In this document: piece after piece, positions 23,897-33,026 of the stretch
Layout of the letters: each line of letters starts with the position of its first letter
Numbering within the stretch: the first letter of the stretch is position 1
Assembly: GCA_050180895.1 (NCBI GenBank)
Contig: JBFXDS010000012.1
Coordinates: 1-64,000, forward strand
Reading direction: 5' to 3'
Source of the DNA: JBGPEQ01 sp050180895
Lineage (GTDB): Bacteria > Pseudomonadota > Alphaproteobacteria > Dongiales > Dongiaceae
DNA: 64,000 bases
The notes under the pieces: generated by a model
Told to the model about the DNA's origin: nothing
The model's database searches: none
What the model saw: only the letters and a program-made list of their open reading frames with translations
Translations under genes and position numbers: made by a program

Positions 23897-24555
23897 ACCG
23901 ACCCACCGGCGGCGCCCCGACACCTGTCCCGGATCGCTCCAGGACCGAGCCCAAGCGCACCTTTCGGCCACCGACCCGCCCGAAGGCTGAAGTCGCTGCC
24001 TGTCCGATCCGCCGCACTGCGCAGGGAAGAGAGCGGATCGACCGGAAGGCAAGTCGTCACGAAAGACGCACACTCCCCATCCCGACCGTTTACCGCATGG
24101 GAGCGCCCACACGGGAGGCGATCGGCGCCGAACGATTGGCGCCCCCTGCGGGAGGCAATCGCTCGCGGATCATTCAAACTTTCCGGCGACCTTCGCTTTC
24201 GCAAAGCTCCCCAACATGTACCCGAAGGTTCACTCGGGGGAACCGAGAAGCAGAGCAATCCGACGCTTTCGCGTACCGGTATTAGAGTGAAAGAACTTGG
24301 TTGCCGTCGCAATCGAAAAGTTAAGTAACAGCGAAAATTCCTGTGAGTAGATTTGGAAATAGCGCACAAAGCCTGCACATCCTATCCACAATTTCGTCCA
24401 CAGGCCATTGGTGAAAATGGCTAGGCCACAAGTCGGAAACACGCCCTCCTCAGGCTTTTACAAAACAATGCTCAGCGATTGCGCCAATGCTGCCGCGGGG
24501 AGGCGGTGCGCTGCGGCATCGGCGAGGCTGCTTATGTTGCAGCGCGATGATGACG
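23897..24555. other. Gene-free region with further hairpins
   Basis: No convincing gene in either strand. Hairpins include CGATCCGC/GCGGATCG (24005-24012 and 24033-24040), CGATTG/CAATCG with an extended inner stem (24133-24161), and GCTTTCGCAAAGC (24195-24207). From about 24250 the sequence turns AT-richer. Two DnaA-box-like words, CTATCCACA (24382-24390) and TCGTCCACA (24394-24402), lie there. Confidence 0.5.
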
Positions 24556-24584
24556 TTGACTTGCTGCCGGGCGGTGTCTAAATG
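24556..24584 (+). promoter_or_regulatory. Predicted sdh operon promoter
   Basis: TTGACT (24556-24561), 16-17 bp, CTAAAT or TAAATG (24578-24584), 37 bp upstream of the sdhC ATG. Confidence 0.45.
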
Positions 24585-24620
24585 GTCCGCGGTTCCCGCG
24601 GTTGGACAGGACATCCCATC

Positions 24621-25019
24621 ATGCCGTTGCAGAAACGGCCGCTGTCGCCCCATCTGCAGGTTTACCGCTGGCAGTTGACATCCGTCATGTCGATCCTTCA
24701 CCGGGTGACGGGCGTCGCGCTGGCCATCGGCACCTTGTTGCTCGTCTATTGGCTGACAGCCCTGGCTGCAGGTCCGAATGCCTTTGCCGCAGCGCAGGAC
24801 GTCGTGGGCTCGATCATCGGCCAACTGCTCCTGTTCGGCTGGACGGTGGCGCTTTTCTATCATCTGTGCAACGGCATCCGGCATCTGTTCTGGGATGCAG
24901 GTCGCGGCTTCGAATTGCGAACGGCCTATGCGTCGGGCTGGGCCGTTGTGGTCGCCACCGCTCTGTTGTCCGTCATCGCCTGGATTGCCGGCTATGCGGC
25001 GATGGGGAGCGGCGCATGA
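24621..25019 (+). CDS. sdhC: Succinate dehydrogenase cytochrome b556 subunit
   Basis: 132 residues from the ATG at 24621 (MPLQKRPLSPHLQVYRWQ), the normal opening; an upstream start at 24582 would add an atypical tail. Membrane anchor of complex II with three membrane helices. The SILHRVTG motif binds quinone/heme, and the histidines in ALFYHLCNGIRHLFWD include the heme ligand. First gene of sdhCDAB; ATGA overlap with sdhD. Confidence 0.95.
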   Translation: MPLQKRPLSPHLQVYRWQLTSVMSILHRVTGVALAIGTLLLVYWLTALAAGPNAFAAAQDVVGSIIGQLLLFGWTVALFYHLCNGIRHLFWDAGRGFELRTAYASGWAVVVATALLSVIAWIAGYAAMGSGA

Positions 25020-25411
25020 GCGAGGCCGGAGGTTCGTTCCGCAGCGAACTCGGACGCGCACGCGGCCTCGGTTCGGCCAAGGAGGGGGTGCAGCATTGGT
25101 GGATGCAGCGCGTATCCGCGATTGCGCTGGTGCCGCTAGCGCTGTGGTTCGTCATCGCGGTGGTGGCGCATACCGGTGCCGACTATACGGCAGCCCGGGC
25201 GTGGCTCGGCGCGCCCATCACGTTCGGCCTCATGGTGCTGCTGATCGGCGCGACATTCTATCACGCGCAACTCGGGCTGCAGGTGGTGATCGAGGACTAC
25301 ATCCACAACGAAGTCGTAAAGCTCGCGTCGATTCTGGCGATGAAATTCGCCTGCCTGCTGCTGGCGCTCGCGGCGACCGTCGCGCTCTTGGTCATCGCCT
25401 TCGGAAGCTAG
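25016..25411 (+). CDS. sdhD: Succinate dehydrogenase membrane anchor subunit
   Basis: 131 residues. Second membrane anchor of complex II, three membrane helices. Typical alphaproteobacterial features: GLGSAKEGVQHWWMQRVSAI at the N-terminus, then FYHAQLGLQVVIEDYIHNEV with the heme-side histidine and quinone-site region. Overlaps sdhC by 4 bp; sdhA follows after 7 bp. Confidence 0.94.
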   Translation: MSEAGGSFRSELGRARGLGSAKEGVQHWWMQRVSAIALVPLALWFVIAVVAHTGADYTAARAWLGAPITFGLMVLLIGATFYHAQLGLQVVIEDYIHNEVVKLASILAMKFACLLLALAATVALLVIAFGS

Positions 25412-25418
25412 ATACGCC

Positions 25419-27248
25419 ATGGCGGAGACCAAAGGAAACGGCGCCACCGCGCCGGCCATCAACGGACGGGCCTATCCGATTGTCGATCATACCTACGATG
25501 TCGTCGTGATCGGCGGCGGCGGCTCCGGCCTGCGCGCCACCTTCGGCATGGCCGAGAAGGGATTGAAAACCGCCTGCATCACCAAGGTATTCCCGACACG
25601 CAGCCATACCGTGGCCGCCCAAGGCGGCATCAGCGCCGCGCTCGGCAACATGGGCGAGGATGACTGGCGCTGGCACATGTACGACACGGTGAAGGGTTCC
25701 GATTGGCTCGGCGACCAGGACGCCATCGAATACATGGTGCGCGAAGCGATCCCGGCCATCATCGAGCTCGAGCACTACGGCGTGCCGTTCAGCCGCACCG
25801 AGAGCGGCAAGATCTATCAGCGTCCGTTCGGCGGCATGACCACGAGATTCGGCGAAGGTATCGCACAGCGCACCTGCGCGGCCGCCGACCGCACCGGCCA
25901 TGCGATGCTGCACACGCTGTACCAGCAGGCGCTGAAGCATTCGGCCGAATTTTTCGTCGAGTATTTCGCCCTCGATCTGATCACGGACGAGGGCGGCGTG
26001 CGCGGCGTGATGGCCTGGAACCTGGACGACGGCACCATCCACCGCTTCCGCGCCAAGATGACGGTGCTGGCGACCGGCGGCTACGGCCGCACCTATTTCT
26101 CCTGCACCTCGGCCCATACCTGCACGGGCGACGGCAACGCCATGGTGCTGCGTGCAGGGCTGCCGCTCCAGGACATGGAGTTCATCCAGTTCCATCCCAC
26201 GGGCATCTATGGGGCGGGCTGCCTGATCACGGAGGGCGCGCGCGGCGAGGGCGGGTATCTCACGAACTCCGAGGGCGAGCGCTTCATGGAGCGCTATGCG
26301 CCGCACGCTAAGGACTTGGCCTCGCGCGACGTGGTCAGCCGCTCCATGACCATCGAGATCCGCGAGGGCCGCGGCGTCGGCCCCAACAAGGATCACATCT
26401 ATCTTCATCTCGAGCATCTCGACCCGAAGATCCTGCACGAGCGGCTGCCCGGCATCTCCGAGACGGCGCGCATCTTCTCCGGTGTCGACGTGACGCGCGC
26501 GCCGATCCCGGTGCTGCCGACCTGCCACTACAACATGGGCGGCATCCCCGCGAACCATCGCGGCGAGGCCGTGACCAAGCTGAACGGCGATCCCGACACG
26601 GTGGTGACCGGGCTGATGGCGATCGGCGAGGCCGCGTGCGTCAGCGTGCACGGGGCCAACCGGCTCGGCTCCAACTCGCTGCTCGATCTCGTGGTGTTCG
26701 GGCGGGCCGCGGCGCGACGCTGCGCCGAGACCGTCAAGCCGGGCGAGAGCCAGGCGCCCTTGCCCGCCGATGCCGGCGATGCCGCGCTGGCGCGCTTCGA
26801 TCGCCTGCGCCACGCCAAGGGCGGCACGCCGACGGCGATGCTGCGGTTGGAGATGCAGAAGACCATGCAGTCCAACTGCGCGGTGTTCCGCACCGGACCG
26901 GTCCTGCAGGAGGGCGTGGAGAAGATGCGGCGCTGCTGGGACGGCCGCGGCGACCTCGCCGTCAGCGACCGCTCGCTGATCTGGAACAGCGACCTGATGG
27001 AGACGCTGGAGTTGGACAACCTGCTCTACCAGGCGGTGGTGGCGATCAACTCGGCCCTGAATCGCACCGAAAGCCGCGGCGCCCATGCGCGCGAAGACCA
27101 TCCCGAGCGCGACGACGCCAACTGGCTGAAGCACACGATCGTCTGGTGCGGGGAGGACGGCAAGCCGCGCATCGACTACCGCCCGGTGCATCTGCAGCCG
27201 CTGACCAACGACGTGCAGGGCTTCCCGCCGAAAGCGCGGGTGTATTAG
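25419..27248 (+). CDS. sdhA: Succinate dehydrogenase flavoprotein subunit
   Basis: 609 residues, normal length. Oxidises succinate to fumarate with covalent FAD. Dinucleotide site VVVIGGGGSGLRATFGMAEK, the FAD-attaching histidine in TRSHTVAAQGGISAALG, substrate-site QFHPTGIYGAGCLITEGARG, and the PVLPTCHYNMGGIPAN region. Matrix-side (cytoplasmic) subunit docked on SdhB. Confidence 0.98.
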   Translation: MAETKGNGATAPAINGRAYPIVDHTYDVVVIGGGGSGLRATFGMAEKGLKTACITKVFPTRSHTVAAQGGISAALGNMGEDDWRWHMYDTVKGSDWLGDQDAIEYMVREAIPAIIELEHYGVPFSRTESGKIYQRPFGGMTTRFGEGIAQRTCAAADRTGHAMLHTLYQQALKHSAEFFVEYFALDLITDEGGVRGVMAWNLDDGTIHRFRAKMTVLATGGYGRTYFSCTSAHTCTGDGNAMVLRAGLPLQDMEFIQFHPTGIYGAGCLITEGARGEGGYLTNSEGERFMERYAPHAKDLASRDVVSRSMTIEIREGRGVGPNKDHIYLHLEHLDPKILHERLPGISETARIFSGVDVTRAPIPVLPTCHYNMGGIPANHRGEAVTKLNGDPDTVVTGLMAIGEAACVSVHGANRLGSNSLLDLVVFGRAAARRCAETVKPGESQAPLPADAGDAALARFDRLRHAKGGTPTAMLRLEMQKTMQSNCAVFRTGPVLQEGVEKMRRCWDGRGDLAVSDRSLIWNSDLMETLELDNLLYQAVVAINSALNRTESRGAHAREDHPERDDANWLKHTIVWCGEDGKPRIDYRPVHLQPLTNDVQGFPPKARVY

Positions 27249-27313
27249 TGATGAGTGTGGACTGCACGGCGCGCGGGGATCATGTTGGGGCGGTCACAAG
27301 GGTCCGTCCACGC

Positions 27314-27338
27314 GGGGACGACCACATAGGGTCGCCCC
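27314..27338. repeat. Hairpin repeat inside the sdh operon
   Basis: The 110-bp sdhA-sdhB gap contains GGGG(A)CGACC/GGTCGCCCC around ACATAG. Read on the minus strand it begins TAGGGGCGACCCTATGTGGT, a form seen as an intergenic repeat in unrelated bacteria. It can fold as a hairpin with one bulged A and could mark an mRNA processing or stability point within the operon. Confidence 0.6.
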
Positions 27339-27358
27339 TACGGTATTGAGGGGCGTTG

Positions 27359-28135
27359 ATGGCCGAATTCACCCTGCCCCCCAACTCCAAGGTCCGCGAG
27401 GGCAAGCGTTTTGCCGGGAAGGCAGGCGCCAAGAATCCGAAGGCATTCCGGGTCTATCGGTGGAACCCGGACGATGGCGAAAGTCCGCGACTCGATGCCT
27501 ACGAGATCGACTTGGCCGAGTGTGGGCCGATGGTTCTGGACGCGCTCATCAAGATCAAGAACGAGGTCGATCCGACGCTGACCTTCCGCCGCTCCTGCCG
27601 CGAAGGCGTGTGCGGCAGTTGCGCCATGAACATCGACGGCACCAACACGCTCGCCTGCACGAAGTACATCGCCGACGTGACGGGGGACGTGAAGGTCTAT
27701 CCGCTGCCGCACATGGCGGTGGTGAAGGATCTCGTGCCGGACCTGACGCAGGCTTATGCCCAATACGCCCTCATCGAGCCTTGGCTGAAGACCAGCACGC
27801 CGCCGCCCGAGCGTGAGCGTCTGCAGACGCCGGAGGAGCGCGCGCGGCTCGATGGCCTGTGGGAATGCATCCTCTGCTTCTGCTGCACCACCAGCTGTCC
27901 CAGCTACTGGTGGAACGGCGACCGCTATCTCGGCCCGGCGATCCTGCTGCAGGCCTATCGCTGGATTGCCGACAGCCGCGACGAGGCGACGGGCGAAAGG
28001 CTCGACGACCTCGAAGATCCGTTCCGCCTCTATCGCTGCCACACGATCATGAACTGCACGAAGACCTGCCCCAAGAGCCTCAATCCGGCGAAGGCGATCG
28101 CCGAGATCAAGAAGCTGATGGTGGCAAGACGCTAA
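27359..28135 (+). CDS. sdhB: Succinate dehydrogenase iron-sulfur subunit
   Basis: 258 residues from the ATG at 27359. Carries electrons from FAD to quinone through three clusters: [2Fe-2S] CREGVCGSCAMNIDGTNTLA with the following CT, [4Fe-4S] CILCFCCTTSCPSYWW, and [3Fe-4S] CHTIMNCTKTCPKSLNP. It is separated from sdhA by 110 bp holding a repeat, unusual for this tight operon. Confidence 0.98.
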   Translation: MAEFTLPPNSKVREGKRFAGKAGAKNPKAFRVYRWNPDDGESPRLDAYEIDLAECGPMVLDALIKIKNEVDPTLTFRRSCREGVCGSCAMNIDGTNTLACTKYIADVTGDVKVYPLPHMAVVKDLVPDLTQAYAQYALIEPWLKTSTPPPERERLQTPEERARLDGLWECILCFCCTTSCPSYWWNGDRYLGPAILLQAYRWIADSRDEATGERLDDLEDPFRLYRCHTIMNCTKTCPKSLNPAKAIAEIKKLMVARR

Positions 28136-28219
28136 CGTTCCCTTAACCAAGCGCCTGCAAATCTCAGCACTGGTCCCGATGACGGTCCGTTCGGGCCGCG
28201 TCTCAGCTGGAGAGCCACC

Positions 28220-29734
28220 ATGCGATCGCTCCGTGCCTGCCTCCTGGTCCTCTGCCTTGCCCCTCTGGCGGCCTGCTCCGAGAAGGGGCCCGATGTCGAG
28301 AAGGTCAAGCAGGACATCACCGCCGAGCTGAACGCGTTCGCCGGACCGGACGGCCAGAAATACCTGGCCTACGACGCCGTCGATGCCGCTGCGGCGGATG
28401 ACAAGGTCAAGGTGACGATCAAGGGCACCAAGTTCCTCGTGCCAGGCGCGGAGCCGCTGATGATCGGCGACATCGAGCTGCAGGCGCTCCCCAAGGGCGA
28501 GGACCAGTACGAGATCTCCGACCTGCGGATTCCGGGCCAGCTCGCCTTCAAGGGCCCGCAGGGCGACATCGTCGTCGACATCGGCACGCAGAACTGGTCG
28601 GGCCTGTGGTCGACGAAGTATCACACCTATCTGTCGGCCGATGCCAAGTATGGCGGCATCAAGGTGAGCGGCCCGGCCATGCAGGGGGCGACGGTCGATC
28701 TGGGCGAGATCACATTCAAGTCGGCGAGCGAGGACAAGGGCAACGGCACGTTCGACCAGACGACGACCGGTACGCTCACGTCCCTGGCCTTCAGCGGCCC
28801 CGAGGGGTCCGGCACCTTCAATGGCGGCGAATTCAGGTCGGAGCTGAAGGGAGCGAAGCTGGCGGAGCTGCAGGCGCTCGGTCGCGATTGGCAGAGCCTC
28901 GTCCTGACCGCCGGCGAAGGCAAGCCGACGGATGCCACGCTGCTCACCCGGCTTAAGAGCTATGCCGGTGTCCTCGCGGCGCTCTCGACCCATGCGGATC
29001 TGACGGGGGTATCGTTCAAGGATCCGAGCGGCGCCGAGATGTTCAGCCTTGAACATCTCGTCATCGACGGCGGTGGCAACGCCCTCGACCAGCCGAAAGC
29101 CGGGCTGTCTTTCGGCCTGGAGCTGCTCGGGCTCAAGGTGCCGGCGGCCGACCTGGACCCGGCGATCGCCGCGCACCGGCAGTTCATTCCGACCATCGTG
29201 CGGCTCGGCTATGCGCTGGACGATCTGCCGGCGAAGGAGTTGTGGTCTGCTTGGCTCGACCTCATCGGCGGCGGCGTGTTTCAGCCGGGCAACGAGGCCG
29301 TCGCGGAGATGGCCGCGCAGGCGTTCGGAATGCAGTTCGTCCAACTCGCCAACGAGGCGGGCAGCGCCTTCCGCCTCACCAATCTCGAGCTGGAAGCGCC
29401 GGCGGCGCGGTTCAAGATGGACGGCAGCGTCAAGGGCGATACCGCGTCGCCCATGGGTGTAACGGGTGCGGCCAACGTCGAAGTCACGGGTCTCGACGCC
29501 ATGGCCGACGCCGTCAGGCAATCGATGCCGCCGGAGGAAGCCGCCGGCGTCGGCGGCGCGTTCGATCTCGTGCGCGGTTTCAGTAACCGCGAGACGACGG
29601 CCGACAACAAGGTGGTTGACCGCTACGCCGTCGTCCTGGCGCCGACGGGAGAGATGACCATCAACAACAAGCCGTTCGACCTGTTCGGCACGATGATGGG
29701 CATGCCGACCGACCCCGGCGCGCCGCCGCAATAG
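28220..29734 (+). CDS. Lipoprotein of an uncharacterised three-paralogue family (1)
   Basis: 504 residues. Signal with lipobox LAAC (C19), so a lipoprotein. Residues about 25-190 and 250-450 look like two related beta-rich halves. The C-terminal signature RGFSNRETTADNKVVDRYAV and PTGEMTINNKPFDLFG recurs in the next two genes. Loosely reminiscent of DUF945/YdgA-like periplasmic proteins, but I cannot assign a family firmly. Good GGAGAG site; 84 bp downstream of sdhB, so it may belong to the sdh transcript. Confidence 0.75.
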   Translation: MRSLRACLLVLCLAPLAACSEKGPDVEKVKQDITAELNAFAGPDGQKYLAYDAVDAAAADDKVKVTIKGTKFLVPGAEPLMIGDIELQALPKGEDQYEISDLRIPGQLAFKGPQGDIVVDIGTQNWSGLWSTKYHTYLSADAKYGGIKVSGPAMQGATVDLGEITFKSASEDKGNGTFDQTTTGTLTSLAFSGPEGSGTFNGGEFRSELKGAKLAELQALGRDWQSLVLTAGEGKPTDATLLTRLKSYAGVLAALSTHADLTGVSFKDPSGAEMFSLEHLVIDGGGNALDQPKAGLSFGLELLGLKVPAADLDPAIAAHRQFIPTIVRLGYALDDLPAKELWSAWLDLIGGGVFQPGNEAVAEMAAQAFGMQFVQLANEAGSAFRLTNLELEAPAARFKMDGSVKGDTASPMGVTGAANVEVTGLDAMADAVRQSMPPEEAAGVGGAFDLVRGFSNRETTADNKVVDRYAVVLAPTGEMTINNKPFDLFGTMMGMPTDPGAPPQ

Positions 29735-29844
29735 TCCGCAAAGTCGCGGGGCCGTCCCGCAAGTTCGGGGAGGCCGGCCGAACTCTCGCCGCAATCGCGT
29801 GCTTTCTCTTGCCATCGGCAACGGGAAGCGCGAAGAGGCGATCG

Positions 29845-30531
29845 ATGCGATGGCTTGGCCTGCTCCTTATGCTCCTCCTCCCCGCCGACGCGGCGGTCGC
29901 GGAGTCCGTGACCGAACGGACCGCCGCGGTCCAGGCGGAGGTGGAAGCGGCGCTGAAACGATTGGCTGCCCTCGATCCGTCCTTCGGATTCGCCTATGGC
30001 GCCATTGATGTCGTGCCGGAGGGCGCTGCCTACGGAGTCGCCGTCGCCGACGTTTCCATCAGGCTGGCGGCCAACGACCCGGGCTATCTCGATCTGGGCA
30101 TCGTCAGCTTCCGGCTGACGCCGGAGGCCGGCGATCTCTATCGCATCGATCGGCTCACGACGCCGGCGCGGATTCCGCATCGCGGAGCAGATGGACGGAT
30201 CGACGGGGTCTGGGAACTGGATAATCGCCAGCTCTCCGGCCTGTGGTCGCGGCATCGCGGCGGCTTTCTGCGACGCGGTGCCGTGGTCGATCTCGGGCTC
30301 GCCATCACCGGTCTGGATGTGGCGATGCAGGCCATCGCCGCCGCCCCGCCGCAAGCAGGCTCGAACCTGCGCTGGATGGAGTTGGTGCTGTTTCGCGGGT
30401 TCGCCCGGCGGGAGGTGACCGCGAGCGGCGGCATCGTCGACCGCTATGACCTCAAGGTGACGCCGGAAGGGCCGGTTGCGGTCAACGGGCGGTCGCTCGA
30501 CTTGTCCCCGGCCGTGCTGTCGATGCCATAG
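29845..30531 (+). CDS. Exported protein of the same family, short form (2)
   Basis: 228 residues from the ATG at 29845 (GAAGAGG upstream). Signal peptide LGLLLMLLLPADAAVA. The N-terminal module (VSIRLAANDPGYLDLGIVSF, then RIDRLTTPARIPHRGADG and QLSGLWSRHRGGF) is like that of paralogue 3. It then jumps directly to the shared C-terminal signature RGFARREVTASGGIVDRYDL. It therefore lacks the middle 300 residues, as after an internal deletion. Function unknown. Confidence 0.75.
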   Translation: MRWLGLLLMLLLPADAAVAESVTERTAAVQAEVEAALKRLAALDPSFGFAYGAIDVVPEGAAYGVAVADVSIRLAANDPGYLDLGIVSFRLTPEAGDLYRIDRLTTPARIPHRGADGRIDGVWELDNRQLSGLWSRHRGGFLRRGAVVDLGLAITGLDVAMQAIAAAPPQAGSNLRWMELVLFRGFARREVTASGGIVDRYDLKVTPEGPVAVNGRSLDLSPAVLSMP

Positions 30532-30672
30532 CGGCGAACCTCTTGAACCCCGCGGCGCCGCCTGTGGCCTGAAACAGGGCGTGACGGCGCTCACAGGCCG
30601 GGGACAAAGATTCCGCTAGGAACGTGCGGATACGGTATCTTGTCGGCCTGCGCACTCACGAGGGGGATTTCG

Positions 30673-32523
30673 ATGCGAAGGGTTGGATGGTTCCTGGCCG
30701 CGGCGTTGCTGATGGCGGTCGCCGCGCCGGCGTCCGCTCAGGACGAGTCGGCGGCGATCAAGCAGGGCTTGGAGGCGTCGCTTCAAAGATACGCCAAGCT
30801 GAACGAGGTCACGCTCTACAGCTACGGCGGGATCGAGGTAGCGGCCGAGAGCCAGGGCTATGCCGTTACCATCGAAGACCTGCGCGTCGCGCCGGAGGAG
30901 AGCGGCTATCTCGCGGTGGGGGATGTCCGATTCCGCCTCGCCGCCGAAGGTGCGGACTTTTATCGCGTCAGCGATCTGATGCTGCCCGAGGCCATCCCTT
31001 ATCGCCACAGCGACGGCAGCGAGGTCGAGGTTCTGAACCTGCCGTCGCAGCAGTTTTCCGGCCGTTGGTCGCGCCCGCTCGGCATCCTCGTCGACGCCGA
31101 CTATTCCTATCGCAACATCCGGGCGGGCGACGCGGCCGGAGAAGGGGGCCTGACGATCGGCGAATTCGCCTCGACGACCACGAGCGCGGACGCGGGAAAC
31201 GGCCGCTGGGACACGCAGACGAGTTTCCGCCTCGGCGACGTCCTCGCGACCGGCGAGGGCGCAACGTTCACCCTGGCGAGGATCGAGGGCAGCGGTACCG
31301 GCCGCGGCGTCGACATGGCCCTTGCCGCCGGCCTGTTCAGCCGGCTCTGGACGATGGCCGGCAGCATAGCCAACGACACGCCGCCGCCCGAGTTCTTCCA
31401 GATGATGACGGATCTCTACCGCGCCTATGCCGCCTTCGATGCGTCTTATCGCGTGGAGGATGTCCGGTTCCGCGACGCTGTCGGGACGGAGACCTTTACC
31501 TTGCCGGAGCTGACGGCCGAACTGCGCGGCGACGGCTTCGATCGGGATGCGGGTAATCTGGACATGACGATTCGCCTCAACGGCCTGCGCGCCGTCGATG
31601 CGGGTGTGGTTTCCGTCGGCGGTCTCGAGATCCGCTCGGCGACAAGAGGCTTCAAGGTCTCGGAGTACGCCAAGCTGCTGGAGCAGATACAGGGCCTTGC
31701 GGCGGCTCCCGAGGAGCCACCCGACCCGGAGGCGATCAAGGCCATGGGCGCCATGCTCTCCATTTCAGCCGGCGGCGATTTCGAGGTGAGTCTGCGCGAT
31801 GTCGCCTACACCGATCTTGCCGGCGCCGAGCTGTTCCGTCTGGCTGACGGCGCCTTTACCGCGCATGGCGAAGGATTCGATCGGGATCTGGCGCGCGTGG
31901 CGCTCGAGCTGAGGCATGGCGGCTTGGCGGCGCGCATCGACGATCCGATCGCGCGCGACGCCGTACCGATGGAATCGCACATCGGCATCTCGCTGGAGAA
32001 CCTGCCGGTGCGGGAGATCTCGTCCCAGGCCGTCGCGACCTTCTCCGACGTGGCGACACTGACTCCGGAGGAGCAGGAAACGGCGGGAATGATGTTCATC
32101 GGCCTCGTGCAGCAGGCCTTGTCGCTGGCGAAAAGCCAGGTGAAGCTGACCGACTGGCGTCTCCGCACGGCTGCGGCGGCGCTCGAGCTCGATGGCCTCA
32201 TCGAGGCTTCGGCGGAGGCGATGATGGGAGCGGTCGCCCGCCTGCAGCTGAATATCGCGGGCCTCGACGGGATCATCGACACCATACGGGCGGCGTCAAC
32301 GCCGGAGGACCAGGATCTCATCGCCGCGCTCGACGTGCTGCGCGGCTTCAGCAATCGCGAGACCGCGGCGGATGGCGCCGTCGTAGACCGCTACGATGTC
32401 AATGTCACGCCGGAGGGGCAGGTTCTGATCAACGGCAAGCCGCTCGACATCATGGGAGCGCCGGGCGGCGGCCCGCCGCCGGAGCCGACGACCGCGCCAC
32501 CGACCGACGGAGAAGGCGGCTGA
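30673..32523 (+). CDS. Exported protein of the same family, long form (3)
   Basis: 616 residues from the ATG at 30673 (GAGGGGG upstream). Signal peptide FLAAALLMAVAAPASA. N-terminal module (FRLAAEGADFYRVSDLMLPE, IPYRHSDGSEVEVLNLPSQQ, FSGRWSRPLGIL), a long beta-rich middle with recurring VxFRDAxGxETF / VAYTDLAGAELF units, and the C-terminal signature RGFSNRETAADGAVVDRYDV with INGKPLDIMG. The C-terminus is proline-rich. Likely periplasmic; function unknown. Confidence 0.78.
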   Translation: MRRVGWFLAAALLMAVAAPASAQDESAAIKQGLEASLQRYAKLNEVTLYSYGGIEVAAESQGYAVTIEDLRVAPEESGYLAVGDVRFRLAAEGADFYRVSDLMLPEAIPYRHSDGSEVEVLNLPSQQFSGRWSRPLGILVDADYSYRNIRAGDAAGEGGLTIGEFASTTTSADAGNGRWDTQTSFRLGDVLATGEGATFTLARIEGSGTGRGVDMALAAGLFSRLWTMAGSIANDTPPPEFFQMMTDLYRAYAAFDASYRVEDVRFRDAVGTETFTLPELTAELRGDGFDRDAGNLDMTIRLNGLRAVDAGVVSVGGLEIRSATRGFKVSEYAKLLEQIQGLAAAPEEPPDPEAIKAMGAMLSISAGGDFEVSLRDVAYTDLAGAELFRLADGAFTAHGEGFDRDLARVALELRHGGLAARIDDPIARDAVPMESHIGISLENLPVREISSQAVATFSDVATLTPEEQETAGMMFIGLVQQALSLAKSQVKLTDWRLRTAAAALELDGLIEASAEAMMGAVARLQLNIAGLDGIIDTIRAASTPEDQDLIAALDVLRGFSNRETAADGAVVDRYDVNVTPEGQVLINGKPLDIMGAPGGGPPPEPTTAPPTDGEGG

Positions 32524-32576
32524 CCCACGGGCGTGGCCATGCGCGGGCCAGGGCGGCGCCGCGGCGATCGATCCGC

Positions 32577-32783
32577 TCAATCGAAGGCGATCACGTCGGC
32601 GATCTCGTGCTCGAGGCCGAGCGGCTCGATGACGAGGGTCATGCGCACGTGGACGTTCGTCCGTCCCCGCAGCTTTCCCGCGGCGACCGCCGTCCGCACG
32701 GCAGTTTCGATCTCGCGCTGCGACGTGACGCCGACGCGCTTCAGGAACTTGCGAATCTCCATGTTGAAGACATCTTCGTTCAT
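32577..32783 (-). CDS. DUF6494-family small protein
   Basis: 68 residues, MNEDVFNMEIRKFLKRVGVT then SQREIETAVR, matching the small conserved DUF6494 proteins of alphaproteobacteria. The N-terminal half is helical and DNA-binding-like in feel, the C-terminal half is two strands. AGAGGGCGGAG precedes the start. Function unknown. It faces away from zapE. Confidence 0.85.
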   Translation of the reverse strand: MNEDVFNMEIRKFLKRVGVTSQREIETAVRTAVAAGKLRGRTNVHVRMTLVIEPLGLEHEIADVIAFD

Positions 32784-33026
32784 CTCCGCCCTCTCGGAAT
32801 CGTGAGTCGCTGCTGTAGTATGACACGCGCCATCGATGCGCCAAGCCGTGAAGTCGCAGTTGTCGCCGCGCCATGAACACCGCTAAGTTGCGTCCTAGGG
32901 CACGGCGATGATTCGATCTCGACGATGTGGAGAGCAGCTGGCGTGGAAAGTCGTCGCGCCGGTTTTCGATCGCTCGGTGCCGCACGGCACGGGATCGGCT
33001 GCGGCGCACAACATGGCTCTGATTCG

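Noticed and set aside
23785..24378. 197- and 150-codon ORFs on both strands of the gap before sdhC
   Set aside because: No family features, Ser/Arg/Pro-rich composition, poor ribosome sites, and the DNA is hairpin-rich, which suits RNA better than protein.
24382..24402. Possible chromosome origin from two DnaA-box-like words
   Set aside because: Only two imperfect words, no origin-associated genes (dnaA, dnaN, gidA, parAB, hemE) nearby; kept only as an observation.
27338..29821. 827-codon minus-strand ORF across sdhB and the lipoprotein gene
   Set aside because: Antisense shadow of well-supported genes; composition of an alternate frame in GC-rich DNA and no recognisable domain.
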